Source of the DNA: Companilactobacillus kedongensis
Lineage (GTDB): Bacteria > Bacillota > Bacilli > Lactobacillales > Lactobacillaceae
Assembly (NCBI RefSeq): GCF_003946625.1
Contig: NZ_RHOR01000008.1
Coordinates: 47,115-111,114 of the forward strand
Reading direction: 5' to 3'
Length of the DNA stretch: 64,000 nucleotides
In this document: one piece after another, positions 26,724 through 35,276 of the stretch
Layout: each line of letters opens with the position of its first letter
Position numbering within the stretch: position 1 is the first letter of the stretch
Made by a program: the position numbers and the translations under genes
Notes under the pieces: model-generated
What the model was told of the DNA's origin: nothing
The model's database searches: none
What the model saw: the letters and a program-made list of their open reading frames with translations, nothing else

Positions 26724-26811
26724 TGGAAGTTACCACCGTTATTATAATTTATCTTACCAAAATAGTAAGACTTTCTCAATTAGTCAATTTTTAATTACAG
26801 TATAAATTACA

Positions 26812-26846
26812 AAAAAATAGGACTGCACAAAATGTGCAATCCTAAA
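26812..26846 (-). terminator. Terminator after the MFS exporter remnant
   Basis: Minus-strand AGGATTGCACA paired with TGTGCAGTCCT, then a T run. Confidence 0.8.
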
Positions 26847-26849
26847 ATT

Positions 26850-28330
26850 TTAATTTGCCCGTAAAGAGCGTTTCTTTATAGCTTCACGTCTAAATAAATA
26901 ACCTAAAATCAAAATAACAGCAATAATCAAAATCAAAGCCGTTAACATAATATTATGAATCCCCGAGAAGAAGATCCGTTTCATCTGTGGCACATAAGCT
27001 TGTGGCAACTCCTTAGCTACTGCCGCATTACTCAATTTATTCAACATCGAAATCGTAATATGACCATGGCTTTCACGAACCCCTTTGATCAAGGCCAAAT
27101 TCAAAATCACACCATAAATCGAAGACATAAATGTTTGACTCAAGATTCGCACTAAATAAGCAAAAGAAGTTGAAATTGGAACATCCCTGGTCTCAACATC
27201 AAATTGAACTGCAATCAATAAGGCATTAAAGCAAACTCCGACACCAAATCCTTCAAAAACTCCCATTATCAATAAGAACGTATAACTGGCATTTTGATCA
27301 GCCAAATACAAACCAGCAAAGGAAATCAAAAAGGCTGCCGTTCCGATTGCAATAATTGAATAACGACTCATTCTACGTTGCATAAATGGTTCCAATTCAG
27401 AACCAACAAAGTTAGCGATTGCACCAGGTATTTGAGTCATTCCACCAATCAAAGCACTCAAGCCCAAATACCTTGTGCCCACATTGGAATGTAAATATTA
27501 AAGGCCACAAACGAGCCCCATAACAAAGCAAACAGTATTAAATCAATGACTAATTTTTCGTTTTTAAACAGTCGATTGGGAACAATCGGATCGGCGACTT
27601 TGGCTTCAATACGTGACATCCAATAAATCAATCCTGCACCTATGACAATAAAACCGATCGTAACAAAGATCGATGAAACTCCTAACAATTGAATACCAAT
27701 TAAAATTGATGTTAACCCTAAAACCATCAAGATAGCACCATAATAATCGACTTTTTCTTCATTTAGTTTTTCTTTCAAATTAAAGAATAGAGAAACAATC
27801 ACGATCGATAATAAAGCCAACGGTAAGTTAATATAAAATACCCAATGCCAACTGAAAGTATCAACGATCCAACCACCAATTAAAGGTCCTACAATCGAGG
27901 TCCCACTAAAACCGGCTGAAGCAATCCCAATAACTTGCGAACGACGTTTAATATTCTTGAAAATTTGCGAATAAATAATGAACGGAATGGTATTCATCCC
28001 ACCAGCACCGATACCCATAACACTTCTGGCCGTAATGAACCAAATAATGTTAGGCGCTAATCCTTGGAACAGCGCTCCCAGCATGAAAACAATTGTTGCC
28101 GTAATATAGGCAACTTTATTTCCCTTCTTTTCCCCAAACTTACTCCATAACGGAGTGGAAACTGCCATCCCCAAAAGAAAAATGGCAACGATCCAGCCCA
28201 TATACTGAATACCATGCAAATCACTGATGATAGCCGGCAATGCAGTATTAATGATAGTTGCATCCAAGCCCGCCATCATATTAGACAGCACTAGCGCAAA
28301 TGTCACCAAAATTTTACGATTTCTACTCAT
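26850..28330 (-). pseudogene. DHA2-type MFS multidrug exporter split by a frameshift
   Basis: Two overlapping frames together make a complete 14-segment drug:H+ antiporter of the EmrB/QacA class. 28330-27458 covers the N half (LDATIINTALPAI motif, GIGAGGMNTIPF, GFSGTSIVGPLIGGW) and 27482-26850 the C half. The first frame runs through IPMWAQG and then meets a stop; the second resumes with TRYLGLSALIGG. The break lies at about 27470-27482. Loss of one base, or of seven bases between ACAAGG-type repeats, would explain it. Start ATG 28330 has AGGAAG upstream. The protein is probably non-functional unless frameshifted or a sequencing error. Confidence 0.8.
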
Positions 28331-28361
28331 ACCCCTACTTCTTCCTATTAAATTCCAACAA

Positions 28362-28396
28362 AAAATAAGACTCACACTCCGTGCAACGTCTTATTT
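28362..28396 (-). terminator. Terminator-like hairpin upstream of the MFS gene
   Basis: Minus-strand AAATAAGAC..TTGCAC pairs with TGTGAGTCTTATTT, followed by T residues. No intact gene ends here, so it may belong to a gene removed when the adjacent gpmA fragment was formed. Confidence 0.5.
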
Positions 28397-28487
28397 ATCA
28401 AGTTAAACATCATAATATATTTATAATTATAGACTTTTTATAAATTTCATACAATTGACGGTCAAGTTTAATAATCTGAACATAAAA

Positions 28488-28524
28488 AAATACAACCAAC
28501 ATTTTATGTTAGTCGTATTTTATA
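28488..28524 (-). terminator. Terminator copy belonging to the gpmA 3' duplicate
   Basis: Minus-strand AAATACGACTAACAT paired with ATGTTGGTTGTATTT then T residues; the counterpart of the intact gpmA terminator at 30719-30760, with diverged but still paired sequence. Confidence 0.7.
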
Positions 28525-28594
28525 GGTATACGGTCGCTGAAGCGACCCCATAAGTAATTCTAAGTGGCATAGCCACTAAGAATTATTAATTAAG
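28525..28594 (-). repeat. Two-hairpin structured segment after the gpmA fragment (copy 1)
   Basis: Hairpins GGTCGCT-GA-AGCGACC and AATTCTAAGTGGC-ATA-GCCACTAAGAATT separated by CCATAAG. The matching segment after intact gpmA (30775-30840) keeps the pairing with different bases. It belongs to the duplicated gpmA 3' flank. Confidence 0.6.
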
Positions 28595-28777
28595 CTTCTT
28601 CTTACTTACAACATTCAACTTGTCATCCAAGTCATAAACAACTGGTTCACCAGTAGCCATTTCAACATCCATGATGTCAGCATCACTAATGTTTTCAATG
28701 TATTTTGTAAGGGCACGTAGTGAGTTACCATGTGCAGCGATGATTAGGAGCGATTTCATCTTCCCAGAATGGGATTA
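28595..28777 (-). pseudogene. Fresh duplicate of the gpmA 3' end
   Basis: 28595-28746 is identical over 152 bp to 30849-31000 in gpmA. After a 23-bp deletion at a TTA microhomology, 28747-28777 is identical to 31024-31054, and then similarity stops nine bases before the stop of the AlbA_2 gene. Only the last about 65 codons of gpmA are represented, with the same terminal KKLN and stop. The flank beyond the stop codon is diverged, so coding and non-coding parts of the duplicate have different histories. Confidence 0.95.
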
Positions 28778-28786
28778 TAATCCAAA

Positions 28787-30253
28787 CTACTTTATCAATT
28801 TATAATATTGATTTGGGGATGTCGGAGCTGAGGCGACTCTTTCAAAAATTCCCATTTTAGTCAGATGATTTAATGCATTTCTAGCGGAACTCATACTATA
28901 ACCATTAATACCTTCATATAATTCACGTGTACGAACACTACCATGTTCATACGCTAATCCTATCGCAGTGTGTTCAATAAAATTAAGCTGTTGCCAATCC
29001 TTTCCAATCTTTGATTCTAAGTCATCATTTTTCCTAAATGATCTCATAATGATGTTATTTTTTAAAACTAAATTAACACTGTTGGCGTCCACCTCATAAA
29101 TAGGATCATCCAAAAAGAACTCATTCATATCTTTATAAATACGATCAACACCTTCACCAAATTCACGTACCCAACCAAAATCGGTTAATGCTCTTGCAAT
29201 ATATGGATTTCTTGAATAATGTGTTCGTCTGATATTTTCAGTAGTAACCACTGCAGGCAAACTACCAGGACTATGGACTTCCAAACGGTCATCAAACATC
29301 AATACTCTAATATCATCACCAGTATAATTATAACCACGGTGTACTACCGCATTAACGATTCCTTCAAGCCACGCCCCCTTAGGATACTCTGGAACATCAA
29401 CAAATTTACCCGACTTAGTATCCAAACTAGAGAACGTACGAAGTTGTGATTCCAAAATATCACTGGCTTGTTCTAACATTATATCTAATGGACCTTCAAT
29501 TCTGATTTGTTTAACAATATTCATATCAGAACCGGTTTTTGCTTCTCGACCTTCATATCTAATAAATCTGATTCTTGCACCAGGAATAAATGCGGTTGGA
29601 TACTTAGAAAGTAACAATACCCCAGCCACTGTCAGCCTGTAATGCATTCGATCATTCTTATCTCTAATACGTTTAGCTAGACCCTTAGGGAAAAGAAGAT
29701 CCCAAAGATTATCCCCATCAAACCCGTACAGTTTTTTATATTTTTCAACCGTTTCACTGTCCAAATCATCTAAGATTGCCTCGTCAATAGCTTGACTTTC
29801 AAATTCACGAATCCCCTTATCGAATTCCAAATTTTTACGTTCTTCAAATGTAGCGTGATGAGTTTCATCCCCTAATCTAAGATATACTTCGTCCCTTTTG
29901 TTCATATATAGTTTATTATCAGTAGGCAGCACTGTCAGTAACCAGATTTCATCGGATAACCCTTGTCTATTGAGTACATATTTCACATTTTTCTCTATCT
30001 CTAATGTTGGTACTACTCGCTGAGATCCAATTTGAAGAATATCATTCTTCTTTTGTGACGATAATAAATTAATTCCCTCATATTTTTTATCTTTAATACC
30101 CAATGCAACCGTTCCACCATCGGCATTAGCAAATGCTATCAAAATATTAGCAAGTTTATTTAAGTCGTACGTGGCGCTCTTTCGATCGAACGTCTTGCCT
30201 TCTGGAATGCTTAACAAATCTTTTTCTTCGTAATTAGGAGTATTCAATTCCAT
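28787..30253 (-). CDS. AlbA_2/Schlafen-type putative DNA-binding ATPase
   Basis: A 488-residue protein with an N-terminal AlbA_2 (AAA_4, Schlafen-type) domain (EGKTFDRKSATYDL, LIAFANADGGTVALGIKD), a GHKL-like ATP-binding region (NAVVHRGYNYTGDDIRVLMF, EVHSPGSLP) and a C-terminal winged helix (about 420-488). Such proteins are common accessory regulators or defence-related factors; the function is unproven. It lies between a nine-unit 40-bp repeat array at its 5' side and a duplicated gpmA 3' end at its 3' side, which makes it the cargo of that cassette. GAGGT directly abuts ATG 30253, so TTG 30247, two codons in, may be the real start. Confidence 0.8.
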   Translation of the reverse strand: MELNTPNYEEKDLLSIPEGKTFDRKSATYDLNKLANILIAFANADGGTVALGIKDKKYEGINLLSSQKKNDILQIGSQRVVPTLEIEKNVKYVLNRQGLSDEIWLLTVLPTDNKLYMNKRDEVYLRLGDETHHATFEERKNLEFDKGIREFESQAIDEAILDDLDSETVEKYKKLYGFDGDNLWDLLFPKGLAKRIRDKNDRMHYRLTVAGVLLLSKYPTAFIPGARIRFIRYEGREAKTGSDMNIVKQIRIEGPLDIMLEQASDILESQLRTFSSLDTKSGKFVDVPEYPKGAWLEGIVNAVVHRGYNYTGDDIRVLMFDDRLEVHSPGSLPAVVTTENIRRTHYSRNPYIARALTDFGWVREFGEGVDRIYKDMNEFFLDDPIYEVDANSVNLVLKNNIIMRSFRKNDDLESKIGKDWQQLNFIEHTAIGLAYEHGSVRTRELYEGINGYSMSSARNALNHLTKMGIFERVASAPTSPNQYYKLIK

Positions 30254-30300
30254 ACCTCATATTTCTTACACAAAGCCACTTCATGCTCTGCAAATTTTTC

Positions 30301-30653
30301 CAGCTCTAAAGAATTGCCTTCAGCTCCGTAAAGCTTTGTTCAGCTCTACAAAACTACTCTCAACTCCGTAAAGCTTTATTCAGCTCTACAAAACCACTTT
30401 CAGCTACGTAAAGCTTTATTCAGCTCTACAAAACTACTTTCAGCTATGTAAAGCTTTATTCAGCTCTACAAAACTACTTTCAGCTATGTAAAGCTTTATT
30501 CAGCTCTACAAAACTACTTTCAGCTATGTAAAGCTTTATTCAGCTCTACAAAACTACTCTCAGCTACGTAAAGCTTTATTCAGCTCTACAAAACTACTCT
30601 CAGCTACGTAAAGCTTTATTCAGCTTTACAAAACTACTCTCAGCTATGTAAAG
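30301..30653. repeat. Tandem array of nearly nine 40-bp units
   Basis: Period exactly 40 bp, starting at 30301, 30341, 30381 and so on to 30621; the last unit is cut at about 30653. Each unit has two related 20-bp halves starting CAGCT, one carrying AGCTCTAC and the other GTAAAGCT, which are near complements, so each unit can form a small hairpin. Central units are almost identical and the edge units diverge. There are no unique spacers, so it is not CRISPR. It lies directly upstream of the AlbA_2 gene, a place for iteron-like protein binding. Confidence 0.9.
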
Positions 30654-30718
30654 TCTGACATTTCATTCTTAACATGTACTATTATATCAGCTTTACTAAA
30701 ACCAACAATTTAAATGAC

Positions 30719-30760
30719 AAAAAAATACGACCAGACACAATATGTGCGGTCGTATTTTTT
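30719..30760 (-). terminator. Terminator of gpmA
   Basis: Minus-strand AAAATACGACCGCACAT pairs with a near complement before a T run. Confidence 0.85.
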
Positions 30761-30774
30761 ATGCAACTAAAGGT

Positions 30775-30840
30775 ATGCGGCCGTCTGTGACGACCCCATA
30801 AGAAATTCTAAGTGACAAAGTCACTAAGTATTTCTAAAAT
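30775..30840 (-). repeat. Two-hairpin structured segment after gpmA (copy 2)
   Basis: GGCCGTC-TGT-GACGACC and AAATTCTAAGTGAC-AAA-GTCACTAAGTATTT around the shared CCATAAG. Compared with 28525-28594, GGC/GCC has become GAC/GTC, with pairing retained. Confidence 0.6.
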
Positions 30841-31529
30841 TAGTTTAACTTCTTCTTACTTACAACATTCAACTTGTCATCCAAGTCATAAACAACTGGT
30901 TCACCAGTAGCCATTTCAACATCCATGATGTCAGCATCACTAATGTTTTCAATGTATTTTGTAAGGGCACGTAGTGAGTTACCATGTGCAGCGATGATTA
31001 CGTTCTTGCCATCAAGTAATTTAGGAGCGATTTCATCTTCCCAGAATGGGATTACACGTTCCAAAGTAACTTTGAGGTTTTCACCACCTGGAACGATCTT
31101 TGGATCAAGGTTAGCATAACGACGGTCGTTAGCTGCTGAGCCTTCATCTGTAGCTTTCAATAATGGTGGCAATGTATCGTATGAACGTCTCCAGATATGA
31201 ACTTGTTCATCACCATACTTTTCAGCTGTTTCAGCTTTGTTTAATCCTTGCAAAGCACCATAGTGACGTTCGTTAAGTCTCCATGTCTTTGTTTCAGGGA
31301 TCCATAATTGGTCACAGCCTTCAAGAGCATAGTGCAATGTCTTGATAGCACGTGTCAATACTGATGTATATGCTTGGTCGAATTCGATTCCAGCTTCTTT
31401 AAGAAGTTTACCAGCATTTTGTGCTTGCTTAACGCCTTCTTCACTAAGGTCAACGTCAACCCAGCCAGTAAATTGGTTTGATAAATTCCATTCACTTTGT
31501 CCGTGACGAATGAAAACTAATTTTGACAT
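30840..31529 (-). CDS. gpmA: 2,3-bisphosphoglycerate-dependent phosphoglycerate mutase
   Basis: A 229-residue glycolytic enzyme interconverting 3- and 2-phosphoglycerate. The N-terminal [12 protein letters not shown] carries the phospho-histidine (H9); [19 protein letters not shown], the Glu/Arg pocket and the second histidine in [12 protein letters not shown] are all present. Length is typical for the dPGM class. It is monocistronic with its own terminator. The 3' end is duplicated at 28595-28777 beyond an accessory cassette; the gene itself is intact. Confidence 0.97.
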   Translation of the reverse strand: MSKLVFIRHGQSEWNLSNQFTGWVDVDLSEEGVKQAQNAGKLLKEAGIEFDQAYTSVLTRAIKTLHYALEGCDQLWIPETKTWRLNERHYGALQGLNKAETAEKYGDEQVHIWRRSYDTLPPLLKATDEGSAANDRRYANLDPKIVPGGENLKVTLERVIPFWEDEIAPKLLDGKNVIIAAHGNSLRALTKYIENISDADIMDVEMATGEPVVYDLDDKLNVVSKKKLN

Positions 31530-31585
31530 TTAAAAATCCTCTTTTCATTTCTTATACAACTCCACATTTTACACGAAAAAAGTAA

Positions 31586-31625
31586 TAAAAAAAAGTTATG
31601 TTCCTTAAAAGCAACACAACTTTCT
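31586..31625 (-). terminator. Terminator of the LPQMG protein gene
   Basis: Minus-strand AAGTTGTGTTGCTT..AAGGAACATAACTT stem with a T run. Confidence 0.75.
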
Positions 31626-31650
31626 TATAAAAACGTTTTCAGATATTTAT

Positions 31651-34600
31651 CTATTCTTTCTTTTTCAAACTAATCAACGAAAAACTAGAAATCGCTAATA
31701 ATAGACTGCCTAATAGTGCCCAGATTCCTCTACTTTCTTGACCCATTTGTGGAAGTACTTTAGCTGTTTTATTCAAATCATTCCGTGACGTTTTAACAGT
31801 CGAGTCATAGAATTGACCAGTTTCGGGGATATAAACAATATCATTATATCCATGCCCCTCGTTCCCCGATGGGGTTTGAATAGTGATATCAGGATCTGGA
31901 TCATTAGTGTCTGTTGGATCTGGTGTTTCCGGATCACTCGGGTCAATTGTGTCCGGGTTCTCTGGATCTGGGGTCTCTGGTTCACCTGGATCAGTTGTGC
32001 CCGGATTGTCCGGATCTGGAATTTCTGGAGTACTTGGATCAGTCGTACCTGGATTATCTGGATTCGAGATTTCTTTAACCTCATTAAGTGTGATTGTCGG
32101 CGCCTGTTTAATAGTCAATGGATCAAAAGTATTGTCGATCGTTTCACCACCAGAATATGTTCCAGTAATAGTTCCACCACTATTAGAAGCCTTGTTTGGA
32201 GCAGGATTGTCTATTTCACTACCGGATATTAAAGAGCCATTATGCCAATCACCTGAAGAATCTAATGTTTCTGTCGAAAATGTCTTCAGACCTGGCAATG
32301 TATCTTTACCAGCTAAATTGGTATTATCTCCAGTACCGTCTTTAGGTGACGCAGTATAAAAGAAAAGAAACTGGGTATTTGCATTAATATTTATACTGAT
32401 ACCAGTAAACATATTCATAAGTTCTTCAACTGGATCAAGGCTTGTAAAGGTATAAATATCACTCAAATTATTCACTGTTGTATCAGTATTACTTCCCGCC
32501 CCTGGAACCTTAACTCCAGTCAAATGATATGTAATTCCGTCCTTTTCAACAGAATGCACGATCATCCAGTTCAGAACGCCTCTCAGTTCGTCTAATAGAT
32601 TTTGACTAACACTATAATATTCAGTACCGGTGGAGCTTGTTGATAGTATTTTATCTTCTTCGTTAACTAAGAATCCGTCATCATCCTTATAGTATTCATA
32701 CATATAACTATGCAAATCATTATTATTTTTACCAACAAAGTAATTTAGATCTTCTCCTAAATATGTATATATATTTATCTGTGAATTACCTTCATCAGAG
32801 TCTTCAACACTTGCCGCAACACCACTAGTAGATAATATAGACCCATCCTTCATATTTTTAACAGCGTCCGCATTATTCTTCTCGTTAGGCGAACTATTAT
32901 TTAAAAAGTTCAGCAAACCATTATAGCTAGTCTCAAAGTTTGTAAAATTGGTGTTAAATGTTTCATACTGTTCGTTCACATTCGTTACATTAGGATAAGT
33001 ATAGGTAATGTCGCTAGTATCATAGTCAGCTTTGGCAGTTTCCAAAGTATTTACCAAGTCAGCATAGCTAAGATTGTTATCTCCACCATTAATTGCTGCC
33101 TTATAATCTGCTGCCTTCGATATTAAGTCATCCCCAATAGCCTTGAATTCACTTGTCAAAATCGACCAAGTGTCTCCTTGGTAAGCTGCATTATAAATTG
33201 TTTTTAGCATTTCCTGATCACTGTTAACTGCCAAAACAATATTATTTATTTGAACAATTCTTTGTTGTAACTGTGATTCTGCATTAATAACCGCAAGTAA
33301 TTTAGGCGTGGAATTCATGACCTCTGTATTCTGAGCAAATTGTTCTGTCAATTCTTTTTGTAAAGCAGACAAATCTGGCAATGCATCATCGATTGCTTTA
33401 ATATTCTGACCACCATTATCTAATGCCGTCTGGTAAGAATCCAAGTCTGTTTTATAATCAGATTGACTACTACTAATTTCTCCAAGTGCTTCTTCAACTT
33501 CCGCTTGAGAAGTATCAACAGCCTTCTGCAATTTATCAAAATCTGGTAATGTCTGTTCAGAATTACTTGTTGAAATCACTGCTTTATTATATTCTCCATA
33601 GGCAGTTTGCCAAGCCGTCAATTTATCATGTAAGTCAATCAAAGCATTATTATATTGTTCTATAACGTCCTGTTTTGCTTGCAACAAATCGACATATTTC
33701 AGCTTATATGGAGCTGAAACATCATTAACTACTTGCTCTGCTGCTTTCAGAACTTCTTCAGCTGTAGCCAAATCTGCTTCTTTCAAGGATACCTGCTCCT
33801 CATAGTGACTAATTTCCAAACCTTTCTGCTGGGCCTTTAATAAGCTATTCTTTGCAGTCTCTAAAGCATGTACTTTGCTAGCGTGATCTGCTTCTGCAGT
33901 TTCATAACTCTCGAATTCATTTGGGAAAATTTTAGACAGATTAACATAATTTAAAATAATGTCCTTATTATTTGGATCTAAAATAACAGTATTATATTTT
34001 TCTTGCATCTCGGTTATCTTATTAGCTGCATCTTCTACAGCCTTTTGCGCAGCTCTCAAATCAGAATCGTTAGCTTTATCTGACATTTTCAATCCATTTA
34101 AGGCATCATTATAGGCCTTGACGGCATCCTGCCAAGATGTAACTGTACCCTGATATGAATCAACTTTATTCTGAACATCACTATGCGCATCAACCGCGGT
34201 ATCATAGGATTCTTTAACTTTAATATCAGCTAAGATCTGTGTTATATCGGGAACATCATCTGAACTGATTGTTGCCATAGTTGATCCAGACTTATCATTA
34301 TAGGCAGTTACTGCAGTATTATATTCCGTTACTGCCGCATCATAGGTCGTTTTCAAATTCTCTAAATCGGCACTGGTATTAGTCGAATCAGCAAGTCCAT
34401 TATTCAACGCGGCAGCTGCCGAATTAAGGCTGGCACTGGCCTGATTAACCTGATCCGATACAGTATAATTATCCAAATTAGTTTGAACTGTCTGCAATTG
34501 ATCGGCAACATTCTTCTTGAAGTTATCAGTCAATTGTTGATAATCTGATAATTGTGTTCCAGTCGTTTCAGTATCGGTGACTTGATTGACGGCATTGGGC

Positions 34601-35100
34601 TGATCCTTAATTGTCTCATTGATTTTTGCCTGATATACGTTGATCAATTCTTGCGTCTTAGTTGTTGTACCACTGAACTCTGCCGCGTTATTTTGATACT
34701 CACTCATGGCATTCTGTAAGGTTGTTTGCCAATCAGTTTGCGATGTTAAATTGGGATCATTCAACAATTCCTGCAACTTAGCCAGACTATCGTTCACAAC
34801 GTCTGCTTTTCCGTTGGCATTATCGACCTGATCCTGAGCGTTTGTATAGTGATCTGATAAAGTAGTTGGCGCATCTGGTGGCTGCACAGTTTCACTTGAA
34901 TCGACTGAATCTGAACTTTCCGGTTGTGAGACCGCAGTAGTTTCCGGCGTTGTACTTCCTGTCTCCGCCGAAACTGTTACCTGATTAATGGTAAGTCCTC
35001 CCGCAATCCCAACTGTGGCCACTGATGCTAAGACCAAATTATTACTAATTTTAGAAATTCCCCTGTGTTGATGGGGTGAATGCTTGTCATTACTAGACAT
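31651..35100 (-). CDS. Large sortase-anchored surface protein with LPQMG signal
   Basis: A 1149-residue secreted protein: signal peptide with a long charged leader (cleavage about residue 45), a long helical, probably coiled-coil region of heptad-like Ala/Leu/Thr-rich repeats (about 75-800), a beta-type domain (about 800-1010), an acidic Pro-rich stalk of DNPGTTDP / EIPDPDNPG repeats (about 1035-1085), and a C-terminal sorting signal: LPQMG at 1116-1120, hydrophobic segment, and KKKE tail. The canonical Thr of LPxTG is replaced by Met. The stalk would push the helical rod out from the wall. GGGAGG precedes ATG 35100. The ligand is unknown. Confidence 0.85.
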   Translation of the reverse strand: MSSNDKHSPHQHRGISKISNNLVLASVATVGIAGGLTINQVTVSAETGSTTPETTAVSQPESSDSVDSSETVQPPDAPTTLSDHYTNAQDQVDNANGKADVVNDSLAKLQELLNDPNLTSQTDWQTTLQNAMSEYQNNAAEFSGTTTKTQELINVYQAKINETIKDQPNAVNQVTDTETTGTQLSDYQQLTDNFKKNVADQLQTVQTNLDNYTVSDQVNQASASLNSAAAALNNGLADSTNTSADLENLKTTYDAAVTEYNTAVTAYNDKSGSTMATISSDDVPDITQILADIKVKESYDTAVDAHSDVQNKVDSYQGTVTSWQDAVKAYNDALNGLKMSDKANDSDLRAAQKAVEDAANKITEMQEKYNTVILDPNNKDIILNYVNLSKIFPNEFESYETAEADHASKVHALETAKNSLLKAQQKGLEISHYEEQVSLKEADLATAEEVLKAAEQVVNDVSAPYKLKYVDLLQAKQDVIEQYNNALIDLHDKLTAWQTAYGEYNKAVISTSNSEQTLPDFDKLQKAVDTSQAEVEEALGEISSSQSDYKTDLDSYQTALDNGGQNIKAIDDALPDLSALQKELTEQFAQNTEVMNSTPKLLAVINAESQLQQRIVQINNIVLAVNSDQEMLKTIYNAAYQGDTWSILTSEFKAIGDDLISKAADYKAAINGGDNNLSYADLVNTLETAKADYDTSDITYTYPNVTNVNEQYETFNTNFTNFETSYNGLLNFLNNSSPNEKNNADAVKNMKDGSILSTSGVAASVEDSDEGNSQINIYTYLGEDLNYFVGKNNNDLHSYMYEYYKDDDGFLVNEEDKILSTSSTGTEYYSVSQNLLDELRGVLNWMIVHSVEKDGITYHLTGVKVPGAGSNTDTTVNNLSDIYTFTSLDPVEELMNMFTGISININANTQFLFFYTASPKDGTGDNTNLAGKDTLPGLKTFSTETLDSSGDWHNGSLISGSEIDNPAPNKASNSGGTITGTYSGGETIDNTFDPLTIKQAPTITLNEVKEISNPDNPGTTDPSTPEIPDPDNPGTTDPGEPETPDPENPDTIDPSDPETPDPTDTNDPDPDITIQTPSGNEGHGYNDIVYIPETGQFYDSTVKTSRNDLNKTAKVLPQMGQESRGIWALLGSLLLAISSFSLISLKKKE
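31883..32075 (-). repeat. Coding repeats of the Pro/Asp stalk
   Basis: Tandem degenerate repeats encoding PDNPGTTDP-like units within the LPQMG protein. Units of about 45 bp such as GGATCAGTTGTGCCCGGATT recur with changes, so this stalk length may vary between strains. Confidence 0.7.
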
Positions 35101-35225
35101 AAGTATTTCCTCCCAATCATATTGATAAATTTCATCCCTAAAAAATATAAAATTATATTTATTAAGTAAGCTAAGTATATCAGGAATTTCCTAGACTTTG
35201 TGAACTTTTTCATTATTGGCCAATC

Positions 35226-35271
35226 AAAAAAATGATCATCTCAAGTCAAATAGACTTAAGAGAATCATTTT
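35226..35271 (-). terminator. Terminator of the envelope operon
   Basis: Minus-strand AATGATTCTCTTAAGTC paired with GACTTGAGATGATCATT, then a T run, just after the stop at 35277. Confidence 0.85.
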
Positions 35272-35276
35272 GATTA

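Noticed and set aside
30301..30653. CRISPR array
   Set aside because: The 40-bp units follow each other without unique spacers, and no cas genes are nearby.
31813..32359. Plus-strand open frames opposite the LPQMG stalk
   Set aside because: They are mirror images of the repetitive Asp/Pro codons of the real gene and have no independent support.
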